A stretch of 64,000 nt of DNA from Palsa-295 sp963785585 (GCA_963785585.1 CAWAVW010000004.1:2961851-3025850); one strand, 5' to 3'. Positions 53,527 to 59,820 are shown, numbered from the stretch's first letter. Numbers and translations: made by a program. The notes: a model not told the origin generated them from the sequence alone.

Positions 53527-53991
53527 TCACGAATTCAGAGTGGCTTGAGGGTTCTGCAAGAAGACTTCGATGTCTCGAAGGGGCACATTCCATTCCGAGA
53601 TTCGATCTCCGTTCGCGGTCGTGACAACCCGATCCTGGATGTAACGACTCATATCGGACACCTTGAAGCCATCGGGGAGCCTGTCAACTGGCAGAAGTTG
53701 ATTCTGAAAATGAGCCCATTCTCCTTCGCGGTATACGCGCCAAATCTCCAAGTTCGAAGCTGCCCTGGGATCGTCGTAAGACACCACTAGTGCGACTTTG
53801 GATTCTCCATCAAGAAGTGCCCTCAATTCACGTACCCAGTGGGACTCGTAGTCCGACCTATCCCAAAGGGATAAGTTGGCCAAGAACTCTTCTTCGGATT
53901 TCCCGAGCATCAACCTGCCAGGCGCCGCAGGTACACTTGCGTCGTCGTATGGAAATTCCAATGGATCATCAGTGAAACCAATTGAGAACAT
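53527..53991 (-). CDS. Contact-dependent-inhibition-type immunity protein (CdiI_4-like)
   Basis: A 154-aa soluble acidic protein. Its start is only 4 bp after the stop of the toxin-tip frame, a spacing typical of toxin-immunity pairs. Features that resemble the CdiI_4 immunity family are the YESHWVRELRALLDG segment, VALVVSYDDPRAASNLEIW, AHFQNQLLPVDRLPDGF, and the end RISEWNVPLRDIEVFLQN. The assumed role is to bind and neutralise the adjacent Rhs tip in the producing cell. The family assignment is from memory of the pattern, so it is moderate. Confidence 0.65.
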   Translation of the reverse strand: MFSIGFTDDPLEFPYDDASVPAAPGRLMLGKSEEEFLANLSLWDRSDYESHWVRELRALLDGESKVALVVSYDDPRAASNLEIWRVYREGEWAHFQNQLLPVDRLPDGFKVSDMSRYIQDRVVTTANGDRISEWNVPLRDIEVFLQNPQATLNS

Positions 53992-53995
53992 GACG

Positions 53996-54160
53996 TTACG
54001 GTCCTATCCGGTTGAGGTTCAGATCAGTAGTGGCGATTCTATCTCCACTCCGGTCGAGTTCCTTGAAAACTTCGCCAGCGGTATGGCTTGTGTTCGAGAA
54101 CGAGAAGTATCGACCATCCTTTTCGAAAACAAGCTGACCTTGTGACGACATGCCCTTCAC
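53996..54160 (-). CDS. C-terminal toxin-tip fragment of an Rhs protein, in the -1 frame
   Basis: 54 codons, VKGMSSQGQLVFEKDGRYFS through to the C-terminal LNLNRIGP, ending TAA at 53996-53998. It overlaps the end of the upstream Rhs frame (TGA 54157-54159) and continues it if ribosomes slip -1 at AAAAAG. The joined sequence KYLGMKK-VKGMSSQGQLVF ... HTAGEVFKELD ... RIATTDLNLNRIG resembles the small polymorphic-toxin domain Ntox21. The resemblance is to the pattern of conserved residues, not from a search. Alone it lacks a ribosome site; an internal ATG at 54151 exists. Confidence 0.5.
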   Translation of the reverse strand: MKGMSSQGQLVFEKDGRYFSFSNTSHTAGEVFKELDRSGDRIATTDLNLNRIGP

Positions 54161-54774
54161 TTTTTCATGCCCAGATATTTAGCTGTCTGTCTTTGCTGCG
54201 GCTTTGTTAGGCGCGCTTCGCTTCCGCTAGCACGTCGGCCTCCGCCACCACCACCGCCTCCTCCAGCTGCGCCTCCTGGGCAAACTGTCATCCCTAACGC
54301 TAGGCCAGAAAGCGCCCCGCCGCCCCCGCCGATGGCGAGTCCCGCTGGCTCAGTCACTACGACCCCAACTCCCCCGCCTGCAAGCCCTACAAGCCCTACG
54401 CCACCACCCGCGACTGCACCGACTGACCCGCCCCCAGCCGCCAAAGCACCCATGCAGCCTGGTCCGCCGGGAGTAGTCATGATGTTCCCGAATTGATGTG
54501 CGGCCTGAGATGCGACATCCACCGTTTTTTGAGCGATCTGAGAGGCGATGTCAACGAAGTCACTCCAATCGTAATGACACGCACCGGCTGTCAAAGTATT
54601 GGTGTTCGGGTCCCATGTGTCTGGATCACATGAATAGTGGCCCTCGTTATCAATGCTGCGGAGCGGATTGTTCCCTACGTAAGAGTACAAATTGAGCGAC
54701 TGTGGATCATCAAAGTCAGCGAACGGAACTGGATCGGGATCAGGGCTCCAGTCCGGGCTTAACCATCTCCCCAT
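54157..54774 (-). CDS. Rhs core C-terminal segment with glycine-rich linker (tip frame broken)
   Basis: 205 codons beginning MGRWLSPDWSPDPDPVPFAD and containing LNLYSYVGNNPLRSIDNEGH, the end of the Rhs-associated core that marks the autocleavage region before variable tips. A Gly/Ala-rich hydrophobic linker follows (about residues 95-180), then QQRQTAKYLGMKK and a TGA. Upstream, the sequence YFGARYYASS continues the same frame to about 54806, where a second A5 run breaks it from the core. The toxin would lie in the next frame. Probably a displaced tip cassette rather than a free-standing gene. Confidence 0.6.
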   Translation of the reverse strand: MGRWLSPDWSPDPDPVPFADFDDPQSLNLYSYVGNNPLRSIDNEGHYSCDPDTWDPNTNTLTAGACHYDWSDFVDIASQIAQKTVDVASQAAHQFGNIMTTPGGPGCMGALAAGGGSVGAVAGGGVGLVGLAGGGVGVVVTEPAGLAIGGGGGALSGLALGMTVCPGGAAGGGGGGGGGRRASGSEARLTKPQQRQTAKYLGMKK

Positions 54775-54805
54775 GCTGCTGGCGTAGTATCTGGCTCCGA
54801 AGTAG

Positions 54806-54938
54806 TTTTTCCTGATTCTGTGTCGCGTTCTTTGCCAGTGAATTTGTAGTTGGAGCCGCAGGTGTTGAGGTGGTTTTGCTCTCCGCCGAAGGGGTAGAAG
54901 TCCGAGTCATAGCAGGCCGTTCCTGCGGAACCGGCGAT
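54806..54938 (-). pseudogene. Rhs core fragment B, homologous to fragment A
   Basis: The translation IAGSAGTACYDSDFYPFGGE ... NYKFTGKERDTESG is an Rhs core piece without start or upstream part. It is about 92% identical by hand alignment, over 117 bp (54822-54938), to 56975-57091 in fragment A. The frame shifts at an A5 run (54806-54810), after which YFGARYYASSMGRW continues in the next frame. Confidence 0.65.
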
Positions 54939-54981
54939 TCCCGTTAACCGGCAGCAACCGGCGCTGATTCGGCGACACAGG

Positions 54982-55308
54982 TTACCTGGAGAGCTTGTTC
55001 CACACGACGTAGCCCTCTCCGTCGTACGCTCCGACGAATACGGACTGAACAGTCTCGGCGAAAGCGGTCAATTGTTCTGCGCTGATAGCCTTCAGCGAAG
55101 CGATGCGGGCGGAGGTTTCTCCGCTCGTGCGCCCCAATGCGCCGATAGACGTTGGGAGATGATGCCACTCGCGGATTGCGTCTTCGATCTTGCTCTTATC
55201 GCGGTCCACGTTGAACAGCGCGTGGTAGACCTCACTTCCATTCGCGACTACCCGCGACTTTGCCCGCTGTAGCCAACTGTCACGCGCTTCGGCCAGAGCG
55301 TTCTTCAA
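54982..55308 (-). CDS. Unknown 108-aa protein in the Rhs island
   Basis: I do not recognise the family. It is soluble and mostly helical: MKNALAEARDSWLQRAKSRV, IEDAIREWHHLPTSIGALGR, IASLKAISAEQLTAFAETVQ, then a short beta-like end (VFVGAYDGEGYVVWNKLSR). It starts 21 bp after the 100-aa gene stop and may be the last of a three-gene unit with 55330-55883. It could be an immunity or accessory protein of a displaced tip. Confidence 0.45.
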   Translation of the reverse strand: MKNALAEARDSWLQRAKSRVVANGSEVYHALFNVDRDKSKIEDAIREWHHLPTSIGALGRTSGETSARIASLKAISAEQLTAFAETVQSVFVGAYDGEGYVVWNKLSR

Positions 55309-55329
55309 AAGGCAGACACTCTGCGGGCT

Positions 55330-55632
55330 TTACAACAGATCGTAGATCGCTTCGACAAGTTGCTCGTTTGCGGTTTCGCTTGGGACAGCAAGATACGACG
55401 TATCCCCGATCTTTATGCGCTGTGGCGTAGCCTGTGTAGGCCGCGTGTGTCCCCAATCGAACTGTATCGTCTCCGCTGGACTGAGAGGAACGGGACTTAG
55501 GGTGATAACACTCCCCTGTCCGAAATCGACGGTTTCGAGCAAGAGTTTCGCGAGGGACTTTCCTTGCCCTAATTGCCGTCTCATGTAATCAACGGCAGAA
55601 GCACGAATATTCTCTTCTTTGACGTGGCTCAT
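55330..55632 (-). CDS. Unknown 100-aa protein in the Rhs island
   Basis: The ATG at 55632 overlaps the stop of the upstream membrane-protein gene (ATGA), so it is translationally coupled. The open frame extends further upstream to 55842, but that part overlaps another gene and is not protein-like. The product MSHVKEENIRASAVDYMRRQ continues with LAKLLLETVDFGQGSVITLS and ends SETANEQLVEAIYDLL. No known domain is seen. Confidence 0.45.
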   Translation of the reverse strand: MSHVKEENIRASAVDYMRRQLGQGKSLAKLLLETVDFGQGSVITLSPVPLSPAETIQFDWGHTRPTQATPQRIKIGDTSYLAVPSETANEQLVEAIYDLL

Positions 55633-55883
55633 TGCTTTGGTAGCGACGTTCCATCCCGCCTGGCCTCCAACACCGACTCGCGCCCGGACCACTTCCCAAA
55701 GAGCCGCAATGCTGCGATGAGGAGGACTGCCGTAAATCCGGCCAGCGCCCACAGGCCACGCAGGAAAGCCGACAGCACTAGGGCCGACAAGAGTCCGGCA
55801 ACGCACAGAGCAGCGGCGATCACATAGGGAGCGTTTGCACACACCAACCTGGCGAACACTTCTCTAGGTTTCAACGTTGGCAT
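55629..55883 (-). CDS. Small two-helix membrane protein, 84 aa
   Basis: Two hydrophobic helices are evident (YVIAAALCVAGLLSALVLSA, LWALAGFTAVLLIAALRLFG) between short charged ends. The start is preceded by AGAGGAGG at a good distance. It is coupled to the 100-aa gene downstream. The function is unknown; small membrane proteins of this kind occur as immunity or accessory proteins in toxin islands. Confidence 0.5.
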   Translation of the reverse strand: MPTLKPREVFARLVCANAPYVIAAALCVAGLLSALVLSAFLRGLWALAGFTAVLLIAALRLFGKWSGRESVLEARRDGTSLPKQ

Positions 55884-55907
55884 TTTGGCCTCCTCTCGTA
55901 AGTTCCG

Positions 55908-56261
55908 CTAGGCACGCTCGGGCGGCTTGAAAGACACGTCAGTCGTGGGAGCCACGTACCTAAAAAATTTCTGTTGCACAAGTATGTGATACAAGATGTG
56001 GCGAAAGCTCTCCGCTGTTTCTAGCAAAAGGTCATATAACGCCTCGCCTTCACTTGAGGCAAGTTTCGGTAGTATCTCGTCCAAGAACTCCCGAAACGAA
56101 CTCTCTAGGTCGAACAACGAGTCGGCCAACGCCCACGCCTCTTTATGCTCCTCTCCATCGTCAAACTGCGTTACCTCAGAAAGCCGCGTCAGTCGCTCGG
56201 CCAGTCGGTTCACATCCTGAGGAGTCCTTAGCGTCTTGTTCCGATCAAATGACGAACTCAT
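55908..56261 (-). CDS. Unknown 117-aa helical protein, immunity candidate
   Basis: I chose the ATG at 56261; the frame extends to a TTG at 56279. The product is acidic and almost all helical: DVNRLAERLTRLSEVTQFDD, EAWALADSLFDLESSFREFL, EGEALYDLLLETAESFRHIL. It follows a 90-aa gene by a short gap, the order expected of a tip followed by its immunity gene. No family is recognised. Confidence 0.5.
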   Translation of the reverse strand: MSSSFDRNKTLRTPQDVNRLAERLTRLSEVTQFDDGEEHKEAWALADSLFDLESSFREFLDEILPKLASSEGEALYDLLLETAESFRHILYHILVQQKFFRYVAPTTDVSFKPPERA

Positions 56262-56286
56262 GGGTTTTTGCTCAACCAATCTTGAG

Positions 56287-56559
56287 CTAAGCGGATCGTG
56301 GTTTGGAAGTGTTGTATTTCACCTTCCTGGTGTAGCCGCCCTCCGATTGAAATTGTGCAAGTTTTGCTTCATGTTCGGCAAGCCGCTTCTGGAAAGAGCG
56401 TAAGGCTTTTTCGACAGCCGGTCGGCCCTTGGAGGAAGCATGACTCAACTCAGCCACTTCTCCGGGAGCCGCAGTTTCAGTAGCGGCAGACCCTGTAAGC
56501 CCTAGAGTGGTGACTCCGGCTTCGGGGCCGAAGTAATAACAGGCGGCACCGCCGGTCAC
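56287..56559 (-). CDS. 90-aa protein, possible orphan Rhs tip fragment
   Basis: Begins at a GTG. A glycine-rich hydrophobic N-terminus (CYYFGPEAGVTTLGLTGSAA) resembles an Rhs linker; the second half is basic and helical (VEKALRSFQKRLAEHEAKLA) and ends KVKYNTSKPRSA. The frame is closed upstream by a TAG 12 codons before the GTG. This could be the remnant of a displaced toxin tip, with the 117-aa gene as its immunity. No catalytic motif is visible, so this is a guess from position. Confidence 0.35.
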   Translation of the reverse strand: MTGGAACYYFGPEAGVTTLGLTGSAATETAAPGEVAELSHASSKGRPAVEKALRSFQKRLAEHEAKLAQFQSEGGYTRKVKYNTSKPRSA

Positions 56560-56601
56560 ACCGGCGGCGGGAACTCCAATTCGCCCGAATTGGGATATGT
56601 T

Positions 56602-56940
56602 CTATAAACGCAGTCTTCGCGCCGAGGGTGCGGAACGGCCAGCGGGTGCGATCGGGGACGCCCCTCCAAACTTCGATTTGAGTCGTGTCCAAATCATGAG
56701 CAGAACGTATGCAAGCACGAAATAGAAAAGGAAATTTGCTAAATCCGAAATCCGAAGACTGATGTCGTCTATTCTGCTGCCAGAAGCGATCAGGCCGACA
56801 AAGCCGCCCGGAATCGTCAGATTTGTGCTGACCCACTTCAACGACTCCACTAGGGCAGAATCTGTCCGCAACTTTAGCGTAGCAATCGGAAGAATCGTAA
56901 GGGCACATCCTATAATTGTTGCTACGAAAACGCTTCTCAT
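56602..56940 (-). CDS. Small membrane protein, 112 aa
   Basis: It starts 16 nt after the end of Rhs fragment A. It has an N-terminal hydrophobic segment (SVFVATIIGCALTILPIATL), a middle region with IPGGFVGLIASGSRIDDISL and a second helix (LANFLFYFVLAYVLLMIWTR), then a basic C-terminus. No family is recognised. The ribosome site is AGGGGG at a fair distance. Confidence 0.5.
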   Translation of the reverse strand: MRSVFVATIIGCALTILPIATLKLRTDSALVESLKWVSTNLTIPGGFVGLIASGSRIDDISLRISDLANFLFYFVLAYVLLMIWTRLKSKFGGASPIAPAGRSAPSARRLRL

Positions 56941-56956
56941 GCATTCCCCCTAAGTA

Positions 56957-57652
56957 TCAGACGAGCAAAGTGGCGTCGCGTTCCTGGCCGGTGAATTTGT
57001 AGTTGGAGCCACTGGTGTTGAGGTGATTTTGCTCGCCGCCGAAGGGGTAGAAGTCCGAGTCATAGCAAGCGGTTCCTGCGGAACCGGCGATGACGCGGGA
57101 GCTGCCGAGGGCGTCTGGCGCGTAGTAGTAGATGCTGTTGCTGCTGACGACGCGATGGGCGATGCGCATCCCGCCGAAGTACACATATTCGTCGGTGAAA
57201 TTACCGGAGAGATCGGATTCGTCGAGGACCTGGCCGTTGGGATCGCGCCAGTAGATTTTTCCGTTGGACTTCATCACGCGGTTGCCGTCGCCGTCATAGC
57301 TGTAAGTGACTCCGAAGGCTTTTTCGAGATTTCCTGCAGCATACCACTGGTAGGCGGAGGCGGCGTCGGCGGTTTGATTTCCGGCGTTGTCATAGGTGAA
57401 GGCGGTGGGGTTGGAGATCTGGTTGTAGGCGTTGATGGTGAGAGTTTGCAAGGGGGGCGCGGTGCCGGTGGCGGCGTGCGAGGCTGCGGGGTGCTTGAGG
57501 CCGACTTGGGTGGCCGGCGGTGGTCTCCCGCCGTTGGCGGGATGCCACCGCACTCCGCGAAAACCGTTGCGGGGTTCGAGGTCGTAGGGATTCGTGCGAA
57601 GTTGTGCGGCGAGTGCCGACGGGAAATGGGCGAAGGCAACGGCGGAAATCAA
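56957..57652 (-). CDS. Rhs core fragment A, truncated at both ends
   Basis: 231 codons. From about residue 68 the sequence is a genuine Rhs/YD-repeat core: FTYDNAGNQTADAASAYQWY, VTYSYDGDGNRVMKSNGKIY, YVYFGGMRIAHRVVSSNSIY, YYAPDALGSSRVIAGSAGTA and FYPFGGEQNH. It stops after NYKFTGQERDATLLV, exactly where the core would continue to the conserved YFGARYY region. The first 65 residues are translated palindromic repeat sequence (57516-57560 and neighbours), so there is no true N-terminus, secretion signal or PAAR-type region. Intact Rhs proteins are usually over 1000 aa, so this is most likely a remnant that lost its head and tip. Confidence 0.7.
   Translation of the reverse strand: MISAVAFAHFPSALAAQLRTNPYDLEPRNGFRGVRWHPANGGRPPPATQVGLKHPAASHAATGTAPPLQTLTINAYNQISNPTAFTYDNAGNQTADAASAYQWYAAGNLEKAFGVTYSYDGDGNRVMKSNGKIYWRDPNGQVLDESDLSGNFTDEYVYFGGMRIAHRVVSSNSIYYYAPDALGSSRVIAGSAGTACYDSDFYPFGGEQNHLNTSGSNYKFTGQERDATLLV
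57516..57560. repeat. Palindromic repeat, class B (GCACTCC tail)
   Basis: GGCGGTGGTCTCCCGCC and GGCGGGATGCCACCGCACTCC form nested inverted repeats. The tail matches the copy at 59751-59780. Confidence 0.55.
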
Positions 57653-57712
57653 AGGCGGGCGGGCGTGAAGCCCGCCGCTACAAAACCGACGACGAAGAGT
57701 GCGGCACGCGAA
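57632..57712. repeat. Palindromic repeat, class A (GCTACAAA tail), copy 1
   Basis: The core GGCGGGC-GTGAA-GCCCGCC is a hairpin followed by GCTACAAA. The whole 81-bp unit, from GAAGGCAACGGCGGAAATC to GCGGCACGCGAA, recurs at 59821-59902 with few mismatches. Confidence 0.75.
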
Positions 57713-57744
57713 GCTCCCCTAAGAAGATGCCCTGGCCCGTGGCG

Positions 57745-58014
57745 CTATCGAAGACGACCTGCACTCCGCCCCTCGTTAAGCTGGCGAAGCAGTTTCCACA
57801 AGGGTTGCTTTAGGTCGTCCGTCGTTACGGTTTTCTCATAGTATTGACTGACTTTTTTAAGCAGTTCTTCTGGCGTTGACATCCACACGTCCCAAACGGT
57901 CGCTTCATCGCTAACGAAAAATGGCCTGTCCTCCTCGTCGAGGATATTGTCGTAGAATTCGTCGGCCAGTTCGGGGATCTTCTTCATTTCCGCATCAGTA
58001 CTAAATTCCAACAT
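57745..58014 (-). CDS. Small acidic protein, 89 aa, unknown function
   Basis: The product begins MLEFSTDAEMKKIPELADEF and has YDNILDEEDRPFFVSDEATV, DVWMSTPEELLKKVSQYYEK and DDLKQPLWKLLRQLNEGR. I have the impression of a small conserved family with a PLWKLLR ending, but no function is known to me. It lies upstream of Rhs fragment A on the same strand and is surrounded by palindromic repeats. Confidence 0.55.
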   Translation of the reverse strand: MLEFSTDAEMKKIPELADEFYDNILDEEDRPFFVSDEATVWDVWMSTPEELLKKVSQYYEKTVTTDDLKQPLWKLLRQLNEGRSAGRLR

Positions 58015-58292
58015 ATATTTCCCCTACTGCGGAGTAAACAGCCCGTTAAGCGGGTGGCGCACCTGTTAGGCGATAGGTCCGTTTCGGGATTTGTGGATGG
58101 TCCGTCTCGAAGCGGGATAATACCACTGCGGTAGTTGACGTTGGGGTTGATTCGCATGGTCGTTGATGGGTCTTTTGAATTTTCGGGTGCGGCATCCTTC
58201 GCGGTTTTGGCAAAGGGCGGCGCAGAGGTGGGCGTCTACGCTACGAAGGGCTGCGATTGGAGCAGCGAAGGGATTCGCCTGCGGCGGAGAGC

Positions 58293-58352
58293 GGTTACGG
58301 CGCGCCGGGTGTGCGGGTGCGTGGTCGGCGAGAAGTCGCTGACGTGCTAGGG
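58293..58352. repeat. 60-bp direct repeat, copy 1
   Basis: Matches 58531-58590 with 4 mismatches in 60 by hand alignment; the shared core includes GTCGGCGAGAAGTCGCTGAC. Confidence 0.75.
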
Positions 58353-58354
58353 GG

Positions 58355-58388
58355 AAGGCTGGCGGGCGTGAAGCCCGCCGCTACAAAG
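58355..58388. repeat. Palindromic repeat, class A, copy 2
   Basis: GGCTGGCGGGCGTGAAGCCC followed by GCCGCTACAAAG; the hairpin core is identical to copy 1. It immediately follows the first 60-bp direct repeat. Confidence 0.75.
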
Positions 58389-58460
58389 GCGGCGTCGCGG
58401 GTTCGGAATGACTGTGAGGTGGCGCGCGCGGTTCGCGGAGGCTCTTTACATGGCTCAACC

Positions 58461-58505
58461 TGCACCCCATTGGAAATGGGGTGCACACAGACGCGAGCGT
58501 CTGTG
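58461..58505. repeat. Two adjacent perfect hairpins
   Basis: TGCACCCCATT (58461-58471) pairs with AATGGGGTGCA (58475-58485) around a 3-nt loop. CACAGACGC (58486-58494) pairs with GCGTCTGTG (58497-58505) around a 2-nt loop. They abut each other between the two 60-bp direct repeats. Confidence 0.7.
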
Positions 58506-58530
58506 CCACGGCGGAGCTACGGCGGAGCCA

Positions 58531-58590
58531 GGTGACGGCACGCCGGGCGTGCGGGTGCGTGGTCGGCGAGAAGTCGCTGACGTGCGAGGG
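58531..58590. repeat. 60-bp direct repeat, copy 2
   Basis: Second copy of the unit at 58293-58352. The spacing of 238 bp indicates a segmental duplication or repeated insertion. Confidence 0.75.
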
Positions 58591-58614
58591 CGAAGGCAGA
58601 GGCAAAGACAAAGG

Positions 58615-58650
58615 CTGCCCGAACCTGAGCGACGGTTCGGCCGCTACAGA
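58615..58650. repeat. Diverged palindromic repeat with GCTACAGA tail
   Basis: CCGAACC (58619-58625) pairs with GGTTCGG (58634-58640) and is followed by CCGCTACAGA. Only the tail, not the stem sequence, is shared with class A. Confidence 0.55.
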
Positions 58651-58671
58651 GGCGAAGTCAAAGGCAACGTC

Positions 58672-58705
58672 AAGGGCTGGCGGGCGTGAAGCCCGACGCT
58701 ACAAA
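58672..58705. repeat. Palindromic repeat, class A, copy 3
   Basis: GGCTGGCGGGCGTGAAGCCC then GACGCTACAAAAG; one base of the right arm differs from copy 2. Confidence 0.75.
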
Positions 58706-58768
58706 AGCGAAGACGAAGGCTCGGCCAGAAGGCGGCCGATAGGAAGTCGGTCTGCGACGATTTCGAAT

Positions 58769-58788
58769 GTCGTGGCTGAAGCCACGAC
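58769..58788. repeat. Diverged palindrome GTCGTGGC-TGAA-GCCACGAC
   Basis: A perfect 8-bp stem with loop TGAA, close to the GTGAA loop of class A hairpins. Confidence 0.6.
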
Positions 58789-58818
58789 CCGCAAGGATCG
58801 GGCGAGCGACGGTCGCGG

Positions 58819-58884
58819 CAAGGGCTGGCGGGCGTGAAGGCCGCCGCTACAAAAACGACGACGAAGGGTGCGGCACGCGAAAAA
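58819..58884. repeat. Palindromic repeat, class A, copy 4
   Basis: GGCTGGCGGGCGTGAAGGCC then GCCGCTACAAAAA, extended at the 3' side to GTGCGGCACGCGAAA like copies 1 and 5. Confidence 0.75.
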
Positions 58885-58991
58885 GCAAAGGGGCGGCGGA
58901 AAGGGATGCGCCACCCGCGCAGGGGTGTCCACACAAAAGGCGCGGGGGAGGGGCCGCGAGGCGAACCTGCGAGAGCGCACAGCGCGCGGAA

Positions 58992-59492
58992 TTATTGGGT
59001 GGTGGTGGGGGCGTCCACCAGGGCTTTCCAGGAGCCGTCGGATTGCTTGCCCCAGACGACGATGTATTTTCCTTTTTGGGTTTGGGGTTTGCCGGATTTG
59101 GGGGTGACGGTGAGAGAGTAGTCGCCGATTTCGTAGGCGAGATCGCTGGAGCGGGCGACGGTGACTTTTGTGGGAGTGAACGACAAGGTGGTGCCGGGGG
59201 CGACGAGTTCTTCTTTGACGGCTTTTTGAACGGCTTCTTTTCCGCTGGAGAGCGGGGCGCCGGGGACGAAGAGCATGGCGTTGTCGGCGTAGAAGGAGGC
59301 GCTGCGGTCGGCGTCTTTGCTGGCGACGGCTTTCACCCAGTCGGCGTCGAGCGAGCGGATGGTGGATTCGTCGGCGGCGCGAGTGTCTGGCGGGGCGACG
59401 GGTCGGGTGGGTTGCGGAACGGTGGAGGCGCAGGAGACGAGGAGCAGCGGAGCGGCGGCGAACAGGAGCAAGTGAGAGCGGGAACGGGACAT
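58992..59492 (-). CDS. Lipoprotein with SnoaL/DUF4440-like domain
   Basis: A 166-aa lipoprotein. The signal peptide (SHLLLFAAAPLLLVSCAS) carries a lipobox LVSC, so the mature N-terminal Cys should be lipidated. The remainder fits the cone-shaped NTF2/DUF4440 fold: IRSLDADWVKAVASKDADRS, ASFYADNAMLFVPGAPLSSG, DLAYEIGDYSLTVT and GKYIVVWGKQSDGSWKALVD. The family includes ketosteroid-isomerase-like and ligand-binding proteins; the ligand is unknown. It is flanked on both sides by repeat-rich non-coding DNA. Confidence 0.82.
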   Translation of the reverse strand: MSRSRSHLLLFAAAPLLLVSCASTVPQPTRPVAPPDTRAADESTIRSLDADWVKAVASKDADRSASFYADNAMLFVPGAPLSSGKEAVQKAVKEELVAPGTTLSFTPTKVTVARSSDLAYEIGDYSLTVTPKSGKPQTQKGKYIVVWGKQSDGSWKALVDAPTTTQ

Positions 59493-59616
59493 GGATCGAG
59501 CCTCCGGTGTGTGGGATTTTTGGGTTGCTTGCGGGGACGATAGTGCGGGAGAGGCGGGGAGTCAAGGGGATCAATGGTGCGACGGCGAAGAGATCGTGCG
59601 GCGGTTGAGATCAAAG

Positions 59617-59643
59617 ATTGAACACAGAGGGCACGGAGAAAGG
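59617..59643. repeat. CACAGAG/CACGGAG dispersed repeat, copy 3
   Basis: ACACAGAGGGCACGGAGAAA, a single half-unit compared with the double units at 44228 and 52892. Confidence 0.6.
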
Positions 59644-59698
59644 ATTGAGGGCATGGAGAGTTGAAGCGCGAGGCTGGCAGGATGGCGCTTTGGTGGAG

Positions 59699-59780
59699 GC
59701 GGCGGCAAGCCGCCGCTGGAGTGTGGGTCGGACGATCGAAAGTAGCGAAAGCGGTGGCAAGCCACCGCACTCCGAAATGA
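59699..59780. repeat. Two class B palindromes (GCACTCC-type tail)
   Basis: GCGGCGGC-AA-GCCGCCGC with tail TGGAGTG (59699-59723) and GCGGTGGC-AA-GCCACCGC with tail ACTCCGAAATGA (59751-59780). Confidence 0.65.
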
Positions 59781-59820
59781 ATTGTGGCTGGTGGACGGCG
59801 AGTGGGCGGGGGCGAAGGCG

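Larger units (their letters stand above)
58015..58991. other. Repeat-rich intergenic region, about 1 kb, no gene recognised
   Basis: Both strands show only Arg/Gly/Pro-rich open frames that read through palindromes. The region contains three class A repeats, two diverged hairpins with related tails, a pair of hairpins at 58461-58505 and a 60-bp direct duplication. Confidence 0.65.

Noticed and set aside
58065..58071. GTTAGGC heptamer with a nearby GTTAAGC, reminiscent of integron attC core sites
   Set aside because: No paired inverse core with an imperfect palindrome of attC length was found, and no integrase or cassette array is visible.
58699..59574. A 291-codon Arg/His-rich open frame on the minus strand
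   Set aside because: It overlaps the DUF4440-like lipoprotein gene and reads through palindromic repeats; the composition is not protein-like.
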